Of a DNA stretch of 64,000 nt, positions 22,562-32,088 are shown piece by piece. The notes beneath the pieces were generated by a model, which was not told where the DNA came from, did not search any database, and saw nothing but the letters and a program-made list of their open reading frames with translations. The stretch is from contig JADNRX010000001.1 of the NCBI GenBank assembly GCA_015501595.1, forward strand, positions 372,001-436,000, in the 5' to 3' direction. The DNA comes from Hymenopellis radicata (lineage: Eukaryota; Basidiomycota; Agaricomycetes; Agaricales; Physalacriaceae). The translations under genes and the position numbers were made by a program. How positions within the stretch are numbered: the stretch's first letter is position 1; each line of letters starts with the position of its first letter.

Positions 22562-23759
22562 CTAATTCAAGTAAGATTCTAGACACGCACTTTCTTGAGA
22601 CTCCCTTGTCGTGGGATTTATGTAGGGGGACGGGGAAATCTATGAAGATTGAGGATAAGTACACGATAATCGGCAGAACATGCGTACCGAAAGCATGTAG
22701 CCGCACAGGTTAGGCGATGGAATTCTCATGGCCATTTCCGCGGACGCAAAGCGGACAAAGCGTACCACAGCAATCATTTGCGCGTGCGGCAACTTGGTGA
22801 ACGGGCTCAGTTCGGCACTTCCACCCAATATGCGGAATTCCACGCCAGTCACATCTCCGCATCGACTCGACAAGTAATTACGGAGTAGGTCCTCAGTGAT
22901 TGGATATCCAAGCTGTTGCAAGTAGGTTTGTTTCCTGTCGCTTCATATAAAGTTTTGTATAAACGTACATTCGAAACATAGACAAGATATCCATGAGGAT
23001 GCACTCGCATAGACGAATCCACAACCTCCATTGGCACAACGTCCGCCTCCATTGTTTCTCCAGGAGTAGCCCCATCCTCATTCATTGCATCCGCAGGGAC
23101 AACGGGCTCGGGAGTGGACGGTGCTGTGTGATATGACGCTTCTGAGCCCTGAGAGGAATGGTCAGCCAACGACTCAGTTTGAGAGGCAGGCATTGCCGGC
23201 TCTAGCTCCATATCATCATGTCCTGGAGGGCCAGGATCATTGTATTGCGAGAGTGGGGTCATTGAACGTTGCAATTGTGCAGCATTTTGGGATGCCCTAG
23301 CAAGGCGCGTGGATCGACGGAGGACTGGCAGTGAATGACTGGAGCGAATGGATGGACCCTGGATGGAGGACTTGGATCGCTCTCGACGGATAGACGCCTT
23401 CTTGATGTTCTTCTGTAATGAAGCTCTTGCGTTCTCATGAGCCTGGGTGACGGATATACCATGGACAGAGGATAGGCCAGCCCTTGGAGAAGAGGCAGAC
23501 GAGGAGCTTGAAGAGGAGAGACTAGACGAGGCACTGCCGGCAGATTGGACGAGAGGTACGGACGCAGCTCGACGAGAAGCAGCACCATGATAGAGAGCCG
23601 GGCCAACGCGCTGTTGACCTCACAATGAATACCTGATCGACGAGCTAGACAACAGAACGTACCTGCATTACGCGCCCTGCCACGGTGTCAATGCGACCCA
23701 TGGGGACAAAAATATGAAAGTTACGGGGGAGACGAGATAGCTTGAGGTTCAAAGCCATG
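22562..23759 (-). CDS. Putative RRM-domain protein
   Basis: The gene begins MALNLKLSRLPRNFHIFVP and passes through a serine-rich basic region and a Pro/Glu-rich acidic linker. It ends in a segment shaped like an RNA recognition motif: YLVYVSNLGYPITEDLLRNY (RNP2-like YVSNL), CGDVTGVEFRILGG, then MIAVVRFVRFASAEMAM (degenerate RNP1) and GYMLS. Two introns are clear: one after MGRIDTVAGRVMQ, and one at about 22920-22970 inside the domain, which rejoins VYVSN to LGYPI. A last intron after GYMLS gives a tail ending at 22562. The aromatic residues of a canonical RNP1 are not obvious, so RNA binding is uncertain. It lies in tandem with the eIF4A-like gene. Confidence 0.6.
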
Positions 23760-24411
23760 TGAATGGACAGACCAGCAATTTATAGCATCCACGCCAGGGA
23801 CAAATAGCAGTCAAATGTGTTGCCCAAATCAGGTAATAGTATGTGGACGCTGCCATTGTTCAACCAGTTGGGACTTGGAGAGATCGACGTGCTGGTCCAA
23901 GAGACAATGTGACCAAGTGACAGTCACACATGGCATCCTCCCGCCATCTCGTTGTTCGCACATACCGCTCTGTTCTGCGTGAGCTGAGGAATTCGGTAAA
24001 TATAACGTTCTTACCCATTGCGCCGCTTGTTGACCACCATAGTCGCCCAAGAAAACTGCCGTGGTAACGCCGTTATCCTCGAGCTTCCGGCTGGTCTTGG
24101 AGCAGGCTCGTGACGCCAGTCCTGAACGCGTTGTAGAGCGCGTTAAAACGGCGGTGTCATTCCTGGAGGCGCAGAGAAAGTACAAAGTGGGCTGACCTAC
24201 TATCGGTTGGGACAAGGACTGACTTTGGTCTGACAGGAACTGTTGGACAGATACAACCCTCTCGTCGACCTGACATCAGACGAGAGGATCCACGCCACTG
24301 CTCGGAGAGTAGGCCTCGACATGCCTGTAACCCATCAGCCAGAGTAGACTGTCCCGCCTTGCCCGCCCCCGTGACAAACATAGACAATCTCCCAAAACTT
24401 TTGACTCTGAC
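23760..24411. other. Intergenic with an unassigned minus-strand reading frame
   Basis: A minus-strand frame at 23829-24215 (128 codons) has some protein-like wording (LEDNGVTTAVFLGDYGGQQA and TVTWSHCLLDQHVDL). I could not place it in a family, nor find a start and splice pattern that joins it to an upstream exon. It may be a gene remnant or chance. It lies between the RRM-like gene and the broken SUA5 gene. Confidence 0.25.
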
Positions 24412-25487
24412 ATGACCGCCGCATTGAGGTCAACTCCAAGACTGTTCAGAATGGCCGCCAACTTTACAAAAGTACTCTCCTGTGACCCATCGGCCATCTC
24501 CTTCCCGTTGGCGTCCGACGAACCCATCATAACCTGTCCAGATACACTACATTCCCTGCATCAGGCTGCTAATCAACTTTGTGACCTGCAGCCCGTCGCT
24601 TTTCCGACCGAGACGGTATACGGTCTTGGTGCTTTAGCTCTGGATCCTATTGCCTCAGCTCGAACATTCACAACCAGCCATCGGATGAACATGTCTCCTC
24701 ACTCAACATGCTCCATTCCGTCTTCCCTTCCACCTTCATACTTCCCCGCACATATGAGGTCCTATTGCAACACTTCTGGGCAGGCTCATCAACACTTTTA
24801 TTTCCCAGTAATCCCACAGTCGTCCCTGCTATCATCACTGCCAGCCCACTGTAGCAATAAGAATGCCATCTCATCCTGTCTCCTGAGCCCTTATAGCGAT
24901 TACAAAAGCTCCTCTTGCTGCACCCAGTGCCAACTCTTCCGGCAAGCCCAGCCCCACGCGTGCTGAGCATGTTTTCCGTGGAAAACTCGGGATCATCCTT
25001 GACGGTGGCGCTTGTAATGTCGGTCTTGAGAATACAGTCGTCGACGGCTTACAGCCCGATGGTGGGGTCACTGTTGAAGATATCAAGTTCTTCACCAGGA
25101 CTTGTCTATCAGCGACGTGCCCAAAGTCCTAGTACTCGTCACGACTATGCGGACGAGCACATGGAAAGAGCACCCACCACACCCGCTATCCTGCAGTCCC
25201 TGTGACTTTGCTCTTAACTGTATCATCTCCTTCTATCGGCACCGACACGCTGCATATCGCTTCGTACCTCCAATCTCTTACTCAAAGACGCGTCTTCGCC
25301 TCTCAAAGTCCTCACGCCCACAGACTCACCCTTGGGCCGCCGGGATCTCACAGTAAAACGAATTGAAATTGGAACAAGCTGGCGTTGACCTTATCCTCAT
25401 TGAAGAAATAGACGAGAGCAAGGAGGGGTTGGCCGTCATGAACCGTGTGAGGAAACCTGCTAGCGAACAGATATACATTCGCTGTTG
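24412..25487 (+). pseudogene. SUA5: SUA5 (threonylcarbamoyl-AMP synthase) pseudogene
   Basis: SUA5 makes threonylcarbamoyl-AMP for the universal tRNA modification t6A. The first 85 codons are intact in style, with the ATP/threonine site wording VAFPTETVYGLGALALDP, and the last frame ends VMNRVRKPASEQIYIRC with stop at 25485-25487. In between the gene is broken. After ASARTF about six conserved codons are lost and the frame changes (24665-24690). A further shift occurs near 24850. An in-frame TGA stands at 24884-24886, directly before [19 protein letters not shown]. The frame with [19 protein letters not shown] stops at 25130. The C-terminal Sua5 domain part has another TGA near 25360. No choice of introns repairs all lesions. 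The gene is important, so an intact copy should exist elsewhere. Confidence 0.88.
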
Positions 25488-25993
25488 AAAGGCGTCTTTC
25501 GAGACATGTATGCAGCGGTATGGCCTTGACTGAATCTTCCCAGTACCTATCTAATCCTCATCTTATCTTAGGGTTAATGTGCACCGTGGCGGGGGGCGTG
25601 TTCGGCCCCGAGTCACGGAGGGTTTTTGGATTGGGAGCTTTTGGCGAGCAATGGTGTCCACCACTACACGTGTTTGCTGCGTGTTCGCGCAGGTTGCCGA
25701 AGCGTTGGCCAGGCAATGGCCTTTCCTTTGTGATGTCACATGACCAGCGTACGAAATTTTGCAATGAAGCCTGTTCTTGTCCCGAAAACCCCCAGGTGGG
25801 CGGCCTCGTTGTCGGCGTCAGGCTATGTCTCCCTTTGCAGAGTTACCGTTATTTTCTCCGGAGAACGTTCCCTGTATTGCTCAAACTCATATTTATATGG
25901 CTCTATGGGACGCATTCATCCACCAAATCTTTCATCATCGCCTCTTGTATAGTGTGATTGTACCGCTGCGACACTGTTGTAACGTCTTTTTCA
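25488..25993. promoter_or_regulatory. Upstream region of the second HMG-box gene
   Basis: Frames here are open for up to 145 codons but have poor protein composition and no splice logic. The stretch catatttatatggc (about 25887-25901) is a TATA-like element about 100 bp upstream of the start codon. No other feature is seen. Confidence 0.35.
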
Positions 25994-27404
25994 ATGGCAA
26001 ATGGTGAGTGACTAATCCATGCTTATTGTCGTCCATGCTAACTTGCTTTGGCATAGCTCACTTCACTTTACCATCGCCACCTTCACGAACTGTAACGCCT
26101 GGATATGAGTACTCTACTGACTCTTCCATCAATTGGCCCACCAGAACGCAGTCTCCTTCGGACACGCAAGTCCCAAATTCACCTATATCAAGGTACTACA
26201 CGGCATCTCACCCTGTCGACTCGACAGCGCGACTCCCCAACTCTCCGGAGATTGGCTTGTCGAATTCGGTCGCTCCGCGCTACGGCTCAACGCCGTCTCC
26301 TACACCTCCCGCCTTCTCTCCCACCTCTCCATATGAGCAGCCCTACACACCAATTCGCTGTCTCCCTGAGTCGATACCCACACCTGCCGTCTCGCCAGAC
26401 ACCTACTCCCATCGCATCCCACGCCCGCCAAACGCGTTCATGCTCTTTCGCTCGGATTGCATCGCTCGAATACGCGCTCAACTTAAGGAGAGAGGTGGCG
26501 AGAAACGTCAACAGATTTTCAGTCGCGTCGCTGGGGAGGCTTGGCACTTATTGAAGCCGGAGGAGCGCTTAGTATGGCAGGAGAAGGCGGCGAGCGCTTT
26601 GGCCGCACATCAGGCGAAATATCCTGGCTACAAGTTTGCGCCTGTTGCCAAGGGGTCATCACGCAAAGGGAAAAACCCGGTGGCGGCAGAGGCTGAAGAG
26701 TTGTCGGTGGCTGATATACGGGCAAAGTATCTCGGGCTTCCGGGCCTGGCTGTCAAAAACCCAGCGCCAAAGAGGAGGAGGAGGACTCGCAAAGTCCATT
26801 CACCAAACGAGGCACCTTCCAATCCTTTTCCTACGCCTGCACCCTCAACGACCTCTCCCGTTCCTCCGTACATGCCCGTCCCACCTGTCGATCCTCCGCC
26901 GCTCACCTCCGCCTATCCACTGGAGCTTGCTTCTCCTTTCGGTTGCACTTCGTTGCCCTATTCCTCGCCATCGTCCGATATCGGTGCTTCGGACCATCTC
27001 TATGGTCCGCCGCAAGCGGATTCCAATTTGCCGACATTCTTTCCCAATCCTTCCGTTCCTCATTATCTCGGGCAAGCTCAACTGGACGTTCCCATTGCTA
27101 GTCCCGAAGCGCGGCATTCTACTGCCAGTCCCATAGTCGCACTGCCCGCCTCAAATTCTACTGTTGTAAGCTCTCAGATTTGGTCTATACTTTCCACTTG
27201 CTGACTGTCTCTTAGTATCGCTGTGATAACGACTTGCTTTCGAGCCAGTTATCCAATCAACTTTCATACTTCGACAACACATTCGTCGGGGAGTTCATGT
27301 ACTCATACATGGAATACGACTATAGTCATATGGCTACCTCATTCGTTAACGACGGCTTCTCGCATTACACCGCCGCAGTTCATGACGTACGCAGTGCGGG
27401 GTAG
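25994..27404 (+). CDS. HMG-box transcription factor, second copy, C-terminus altered by a retrotransposon
   Basis: Exons 25994-26003, 26057-27165 and 27216-27404 give 435 residues. The HMG box at about residues 115-190 starts HRIPRPPNAFMLFRSDC and continues SRVAGEAWHLLKPEERLVW, with a basic end (GYKFAPVAKGSSRKGK) and a second basic patch PKRRRRTRK. Proline/serine-rich regions flank the box. The 10-nt first exon codes only MAN. The copia element begins inside the last coding exon, three codons before the original stop: the frame now runs VHDVRSAG and stops at 27402-27404 inside the LTR, whereas joining the flanks across the insertion would end VQH and stop. The DNA-binding part is untouched, but the natural 3' end and terminator are now 5 kb away. 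Confidence 0.85.
27378..27382. repeat. Left 5-bp target-site duplication of the copia element
   Basis: The pentamer gttca directly precedes the left LTR and recurs at 32425-32429 after the right LTR, as expected for integrase-mediated insertion. Confidence 0.93.
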
Positions 27405-27718
27405 TCGAGTACGGGCGCGGTACGCGCTAGGTCGTCGCGGAGCGACTCGGGGAACCACGGGAGGAGGAGACCTGTAGTAATAGTTAATATACTGGTCTCA
27501 GACGATGGTGGTAAAAGTCTGATATTGTACCTGTAGTAATAGTTAATATACTGCTACAGGTATATGTGAGCTTGCGAGTAAAATGGAATAAGAATAGGTA
27601 CTCACGTCTCAGACGATGGTGGTAAAAGTCTGAGACGCGATCGAGTCCGATTCGGGCAGGTAAGCTGCCGCGATCAATACATCTATCTACTCTACCATGA
27701 CTAGCTCGAACTCTGTCA
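27383..27718 (-). repeat. 3' LTR of the copia element
   Basis: This 336-bp repeat is the same as 32089-32424. Inside it the blocks acctgtagtaatagttaat and ctcagacgatggtggtaaaa each occur twice, an internal duplication of probable U3/promoter sequence. It contributes the new last codons and stop of the host HMG gene. Confidence 0.93.
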
Positions 27719-27729
27719 CTCCCCCTCGA
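27719..27729 (-). other. Polypurine tract of the copia element
   Basis: Read on the minus strand, gagggggag ends directly at the 3' LTR. A purine run in this position primes plus-strand DNA synthesis in LTR elements. Confidence 0.6.
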
Positions 27730-27742
27730 GCAGTACATGGTC

Positions 27743-28310
27743 CTAACCCTCAAGACCAAGGAGATTCCGGAAATGCTCGAATTTGACGCGAGCAAGCGGC
27801 TTGGTGAGCGTATCGGCGATCATGTCGTCGGTCTGACAATATGCCAGGGAAACATGGCCCATATCGATAGCTTGACGCACGAAGTGATAGCAGATGTCGA
27901 TGTGCTTCGTACGCTCATGGAAAACGGAATCTTTGGCGATGGATTTGGCATTTTCCGAGTCGGTAAAGAGTGTGGTAGCCTGGGATGGATAGATGGAAGG
28001 ATTTTGAAGGAGCGGGGATAACTCAACGAAGAGTTTATGGATCCACATGATGTTTTTGGATGCCGGGGTGAGTCCAACATATTCTGATTCGCCTGTGGAC
28101 ACAGTGACAAGTGACTGTTTCTTGGAGGTCCAGTGCACGGCACCGCGGCCAACATACAACGCAAAGCCGGACATGGATTTCCTGCCGGGTTGGTTTGCGA
28201 ACGACGCGTCGTGGTACGCGATGAGTGTGATATCTGGACCACCAAGGACGAGTTTGAAGTCCTTTGTGCCCTTGAGGTATCGAAGAACGCGGAAGGCCGC
28301 TTTGAGGTGC
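27743..28310 (-). pseudogene. copia RNase H region, out of frame with pol
   Basis: The frame at 27743-28174, and about 45 codons before it in the same frame, carry copia RNase H wording: SMSGFALYVGRGAVHWTSKK, VTVSTGESEYV, TLFTDSENAKSIAKD, HIDICYHFVRQ and ADTLTKPLARVKFEHFR. The upstream pol frame leaves this reading near 28305-28312, consistent with loss of one base (or gain of two). Without frameshifting, the RNase H domain is not made from this copy. Confidence 0.8.
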
Positions 28311-31215
28311 GTGGACCGCGGTCTTCAACGAACTGCGATAAAGTTGACACAGCGTAGGCAATATCTGGACGTGATCCGACGTTGGCATACATGAGGGATC
28401 CGATGAGCTCGAGATACTGTTGTTTCTCTCGAGCGGTGATTGGTTCTTGTGAAACCGAAGGTGAATTGAGGTTGAGGTTGATGCTGGCCTCCATCGGTGT
28501 TGAGAATGGTGAGTGGTTTTCGATAGCAAACCGTTTCACGAGCGTTTCGATGTACGCCTTCTGGCCGATGCTGATGGTTTTTGCATCTAGGTCCCGTAGA
28601 ATCTGCATCCCAAGTAGCCAATGGATGGCTCCAAGATCGACAAGCTCGAAGTGCGTCCCGAGCTCCGCTTTGAAGGCGTTCGATTCTTCCTGGGAGTTGG
28701 CTATGATGGTAAAATCATCAGTCGCCACAGCTACAAATGCGTAACGGTCCCCGTCGATGCGGTAGAAGACCGCCTCATCAGCGTTGCTTACTGTGAAGCC
28801 CATACCTTCCATGGTGGACTTCAACTTTTTGTACAGGCCTCTGCCTGCTTGCTTGGTGCCATATAACCCCTTCTTTAGTTTTCCGTACCGCTTCCGACCT
28901 TTTAGGTGATCCGGGATGGTGAACAGGTTGTCGAGTTCTGGAGGAAATTGGATGTAGACGTCCTCGAGGATTGGAGCGTGGAGGTAAGCGTTCTTGATGT
29001 CGGCTTGATCAATGATAGCACCGATTGACGCGCCGATTGACAGCAGTGTTCGCAACGTCGACAGCCGGACAACGGGCGCATAGCTGTCGTAATAATCGAC
29101 ACCCTTGATTTGTGAGAATCCGCGGGCGACGAAACGAGCTTTGGCGCGCGCGAAGTTACCGAACTCGTCGCGCTTAACGCGGAATACGAATTTGGTGCTG
29201 ACAATGTTAACGTTTTTAGGTACCTCGTTGGCCGACATCAGCTCCCACGTCTCGAACTTCTCGCATTGCTTGATCTCCTCGATGATGGACTGTTTCCAGA
29301 CCTCGCTGTCATCTCCTTCGAGCGCCTCCTTCGTCGTCATTGGTTCGGCATCGACAAGCATTGCGAAGTCGCCACACGGTTCTTCCTCTGAGTCAGATTC
29401 AAGGATAATATTGACCATGGCAGCGATACCGGCGGTGGTTGGACGTGTACGGAGGTCGCGTTCCTTATAGGAACCAGGTTTAGCGGCGGCTGAGCGTTTG
29501 GGGCGCCCAGGAAGAGGTTCGGGTTCAGCAGGTTCGTCGTCAGATTCTGACAACTCGGTGAGAGGTGATAATGGTGCCTCAGCTTCGACTGGTGGCGGCG
29601 GTGGATTGGCTGGAATGTGAATTGGTGGAATGGATGGAATGGATGGCGTTGTTTCTGGAGTCTGGGGTGGTTCGACATTGTCGGTTACCTCTTCTATCTC
29701 CCCCTCGAACTCCACAGGCTCTGGGATAATGTCCTCCTGATTAAAATAGACATCCCGTTCCACAGATACCTTCTTGTGTTTCGGCCAATAAATCCTCCAA
29801 CCCTTCGACTCCGTGTCAACACCCACAAAGTGGACTTGGATAACACGTTCTGTGAGCTTCTTTGAGTCCTTCAGCTTTAACCAGCACTTCATACCCCACG
29901 GTCGCAAACCGGATAAGTTTGGCTTGCGCTGCGTTGACATCTCGTAAGGCGTTTTTCCAGAGGTGATCGCTTTCGTCGTCGTCCGGTTCCAGATATACTC
30001 TGCATGCCGGTGAGCCTCAGCCCAAAGATACTTCGGCAAGCCAGACGCGAAAATGAATGCTCGAGTCGTGTCCATTAAGTAACCGTTCGAGCGTTCAGCG
30101 ATCCCATTCGATTGAGGAGAGTCGTGAACGTTAAGATGACGCTCAGTTCCACGGCTTTGAAGATGCTCGTTGAAAGCTTTGCTCGTGAATTCTCCCCCTC
30201 GATCAGAGCCCAGGATTTTAATGACCTGAACTCCCCTCTGCGCCTTGATCCAGACTTCGTACCGCTTGTAAGCGCCAAGGGCGTCCGACTTTTTAGGCAG
30301 GTACTCGGATCGAGATTCGTGGGTGTGAAGATCCCGAAACGTGCAAGCGTAACGGGCGCCACCAAGGGACTTGACGTCCATAGGACCAATTAGGTCTGTA
30401 ACCACCTTGTCTCCAGCTCCCTGGACATACTCGTAGTGCCCCTCCTTTGGAAAGGGGTTGCGCTTGGCCTTGGCCCTAGCACATGTCTCGCAAAACTTGG
30501 CCTTTGAATTCAGGTCAAGCTTGATTCCCTCGATATGTCCGTCGATGTACATCCTTCGTAAAGACGCCGGGTCGCGATGTCCACATATGTGGTGCAACTC
30601 CATAAGCGTGACCTTCTGGACCTTGGCAATAAGCGCAATTTCGGGTCCCAGATTTAGAGTGTTGGTCTTGAAAGATGACGGTATGTTGCAGACGTACATG
30701 CCTTTCGATTCGGGAATTTTGGCGAAGACAGTCGAGTTTGGTTTTGGAGTGGAAATGTACATTGTACGATCGTCCGGGTTGATGTAGACGGGGCATTTGC
30801 CGCGACTGATATGGGATAGAGACAGGAGAGTGTACGCCATGTTTGGCACATAGTAGGCCTGGCGAAATATCGTCTTTGTGGATGAGTTCCCGTTGGGAAG
30901 AGTGATGACCAGGTCGCCCTTAGCGACAGCAGAAATAGTTTCGCCGTTCGCTGCAGTGACGGGACGGGGCTTGATCTTGACCAAAGTCTTGAACAAATGA
31001 GCCTCCGGTGAAAACGTCTTGGATGCGGCGCTGTCGAAGAATGCAGGTCGTTCGGTCTCAGTAGCGAGAGCATTGCCCTCCATGCGATAATCGGAACCGA
31101 ATGCCATATACGCAGTATTGCGATGACCAATGGTAACTACGTCGTCGTCACTATCATCGATAGCTACAGCAGCTGTGTCTTGTCCTTGTCCTTGCCATCC
31201 TTCTTTTTCTTCCAA
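27820..31215 (-). CDS. copia pol polyprotein (protease, integrase, reverse transcriptase)
   Basis: The 1131-codon frame contains, in order: a protease-like site FFDSAASKTF (DSA instead of the usual DSG/DTG); the integrase zinc finger ELHHICGH...CETCARAK; the integrase core with aspartates in VVTDLIGP and ILGSDRGGEF and a glutamate in NGIAERSNG; the GKTPYE region; an acidic proline-rich linker; and the reverse transcriptase with KFVFRVKRDEFG, ARFVARGFSQ, DIKNAYLHAP, GLYGTKQAGR and the active site VATDDF. The last 130 or so codons are a wrong frame caused by a frameshift near 28310. The frame overlaps gag by about 50 nt in the -1 frame, so it is probably made by frameshifting. Confidence 0.88.
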   Translation of the reverse strand: MEEKEGWQGQGQDTAAVAIDDSDDDVVTIGHRNTAYMAFGSDYRMEGNALATETERPAFFDSAASKTFSPEAHLFKTLVKIKPRPVTAANGETISAVAKGDLVITLPNGNSSTKTIFRQAYYVPNMAYTLLSLSHISRGKCPVYINPDDRTMYISTPKPNSTVFAKIPESKGMYVCNIPSSFKTNTLNLGPEIALIAKVQKVTLMELHHICGHRDPASLRRMYIDGHIEGIKLDLNSKAKFCETCARAKAKRNPFPKEGHYEYVQGAGDKVVTDLIGPMDVKSLGGARYACTFRDLHTHESRSEYLPKKSDALGAYKRYEVWIKAQRGVQVIKILGSDRGGEFTSKAFNEHLQSRGTERHLNVHDSPQSNGIAERSNGYLMDTTRAFIFASGLPKYLWAEAHRHAEYIWNRTTTKAITSGKTPYEMSTQRKPNLSGLRPWGMKCWLKLKDSKKLTERVIQVHFVGVDTESKGWRIYWPKHKKVSVERDVYFNQEDIIPEPVEFEGEIEEVTDNVEPPQTPETTPSIPSIPPIHIPANPPPPPVEAEAPLSPLTELSESDDEPAEPEPLPGRPKRSAAAKPGSYKERDLRTRPTTAGIAAMVNIILESDSEEEPCGDFAMLVDAEPMTTKEALEGDDSEVWKQSIIEEIKQCEKFETWELMSANEVPKNVNIVSTKFVFRVKRDEFGNFARAKARFVARGFSQIKGVDYYDSYAPVVRLSTLRTLLSIGASIGAIIDQADIKNAYLHAPILEDVYIQFPPELDNLFTIPDHLKGRKRYGKLKKGLYGTKQAGRGLYKKLKSTMEGMGFTVSNADEAVFYRIDGDRYAFVAVATDDFTIIANSQEESNAFKAELGTHFELVDLGAIHWLLGMQILRDLDAKTISIGQKAYIETLVKRFAIENHSPFSTPMEASINLNLNSPSVSQEPITAREKQQYLELIGSLMYANVGSRPDIAYAVSTLSQFVEDRGPRTSKRPSAFFDTSRAQRTSNSSLVVQISHSSRTTTRRSQTNPAGNPCPALRCMLAAVPCTGPPRNSHLSLCPQANQNMLDSPRHPKTSCGSINSSLSYPRSFKILPSIHPRLPHSLPTRKMPNPSPKIPFSMSVRSTSTSAITSCVKLSIWAMFPWHIVRPTT

Positions 31216-32084
31216 GGCTGTTGCCCTTCACGTCCGCCGCCCTTCGCCCAGCAATCCTTGGCGACGTGCCCGCTGCGCTTGCAGTTGGTACACGTTGCGC
31301 TCTTGGACGAGGAAGACCTGCCAGAGGATGAACCGCGAGAGCCGCCATTGGCAGCCATTGCAACATTGTCGCTGGTGTTTTCGCTGGTAGTCCGGGCGTG
31401 GTAGTCCTCCATGATGATGGACTTGACGGTCTCGAGAGAAGCCTTCTGACCAGTAATTTTGCTGGCCGCATTGAGGGTCTGACGAGTAGAGTTGAAGGAA
31501 GGGGGAAGGCCTTTGAGAATGATGGTGGTGAGTTGGTCCTCGGCGATGTCCATTCCCATGCCGGCGAGACGCTGGTGCATGTTCTCCGCCTCGGTGATGT
31601 AGGTTTCGACACCAGATTCATCCGGGCATTGCAAGTCGTTGAGTTGCGTGAGGAGAAGTTGCTGTGTCATGTCGCCGCGCTCGTTCATGTACTTCTCGAG
31701 TGCGACCCATACGCCGTTCGCGGTAGACGCGGATTTGACAGCGTTGAAGGCAGCATTGGGGATCGACTCGTAGATGATGGTCCGGATTTTCGCTTCCTTG
31801 GTCTCCCAGTTGTCGAACGCGATATCGAGTTTTTCGAACTCGTCGTCGGACAGTGGCTTGGTGAACGCCGTATCGGCTGAGCTGTACCATTTGCCGGTGT
31901 TGGAGACGACGAAGGGAGGTGTGGGAACAGTGCCGCGAAGATGGCGGCCGACTCCGGCAGCCTTGAGCTTCTGGACGAGTTTTTCGCGGTAGGTGACCCA
32001 GTTGGACCCGTCGTTGGCGAGCTTGACGGTGCTGACGACCTTAATTTCCGTAGTCGACATTTTTTCGTCGGCTCCGGGGCCCAT
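31164..32084 (-). CDS. copia Gag protein with zinc knuckle
   Basis: This is a 306-residue frame. The middle is the helical copia Gag region (UBN2/retrotran_gag type), with SNWVTYREKLVQKLKA, MNERGDMTQQLLLTQLNDL and ILKGLPPSFNSTRQTL. The C-terminus has a CX2CX4HX4C zinc knuckle, CTNCKRSGHVAKDC, followed by a lysine tail. The first ATG (32084) overlaps the primer-binding site; a second in-frame ATG at 32060 (MSTTEIK) is also possible. The stop at 31164-31166 lies inside the start of the pol frame. Confidence 0.88.
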   Translation of the reverse strand: MGPGADEKMSTTEIKVVSTVKLANDGSNWVTYREKLVQKLKAAGVGRHLRGTVPTPPFVVSNTGKWYSSADTAFTKPLSDDEFEKLDIAFDNWETKEAKIRTIIYESIPNAAFNAVKSASTANGVWVALEKYMNERGDMTQQLLLTQLNDLQCPDESGVETYITEAENMHQRLAGMGMDIAEDQLTTIILKGLPPSFNSTRQTLNAASKITGQKASLETVKSIIMEDYHARTTSENTSDNVAMAANGGSRGSSSGRSSSSKSATCTNCKRSGHVAKDCWAKGGGREGQQPWKKKKDGKDKDKTQLL

Positions 32085-32088
32085 AACC
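32072..32088 (-). other. Candidate primer-binding site (initiator tRNA anticodon arm)
   Basis: On the minus strand ggttatgggcccc follows the 5' LTR directly. The eleven bases ggttatgggcc are complementary, with one G:U pair, to the anticodon arm of initiator tRNA-Met (known sequence GGCUCAUAACC). Several copia elements prime from such a half-tRNA. The gag start codon lies inside it. Confidence 0.55.

Noticed and set aside
25520..25957. Plus frame of 145 codons upstream of the second HMG-box gene.
   Set aside because: Composition is rich in Cys, Arg and Trp with no domain, it overlaps the promoter of the HMG gene, and no homolog comes to mind.
27820..28310. C-terminal 130 codons of the long pol frame as a novel domain.
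   Set aside because: They are the wrong frame; the RNase H sequence lies in the neighbouring frame, so the novelty is an artefact of a frameshift.
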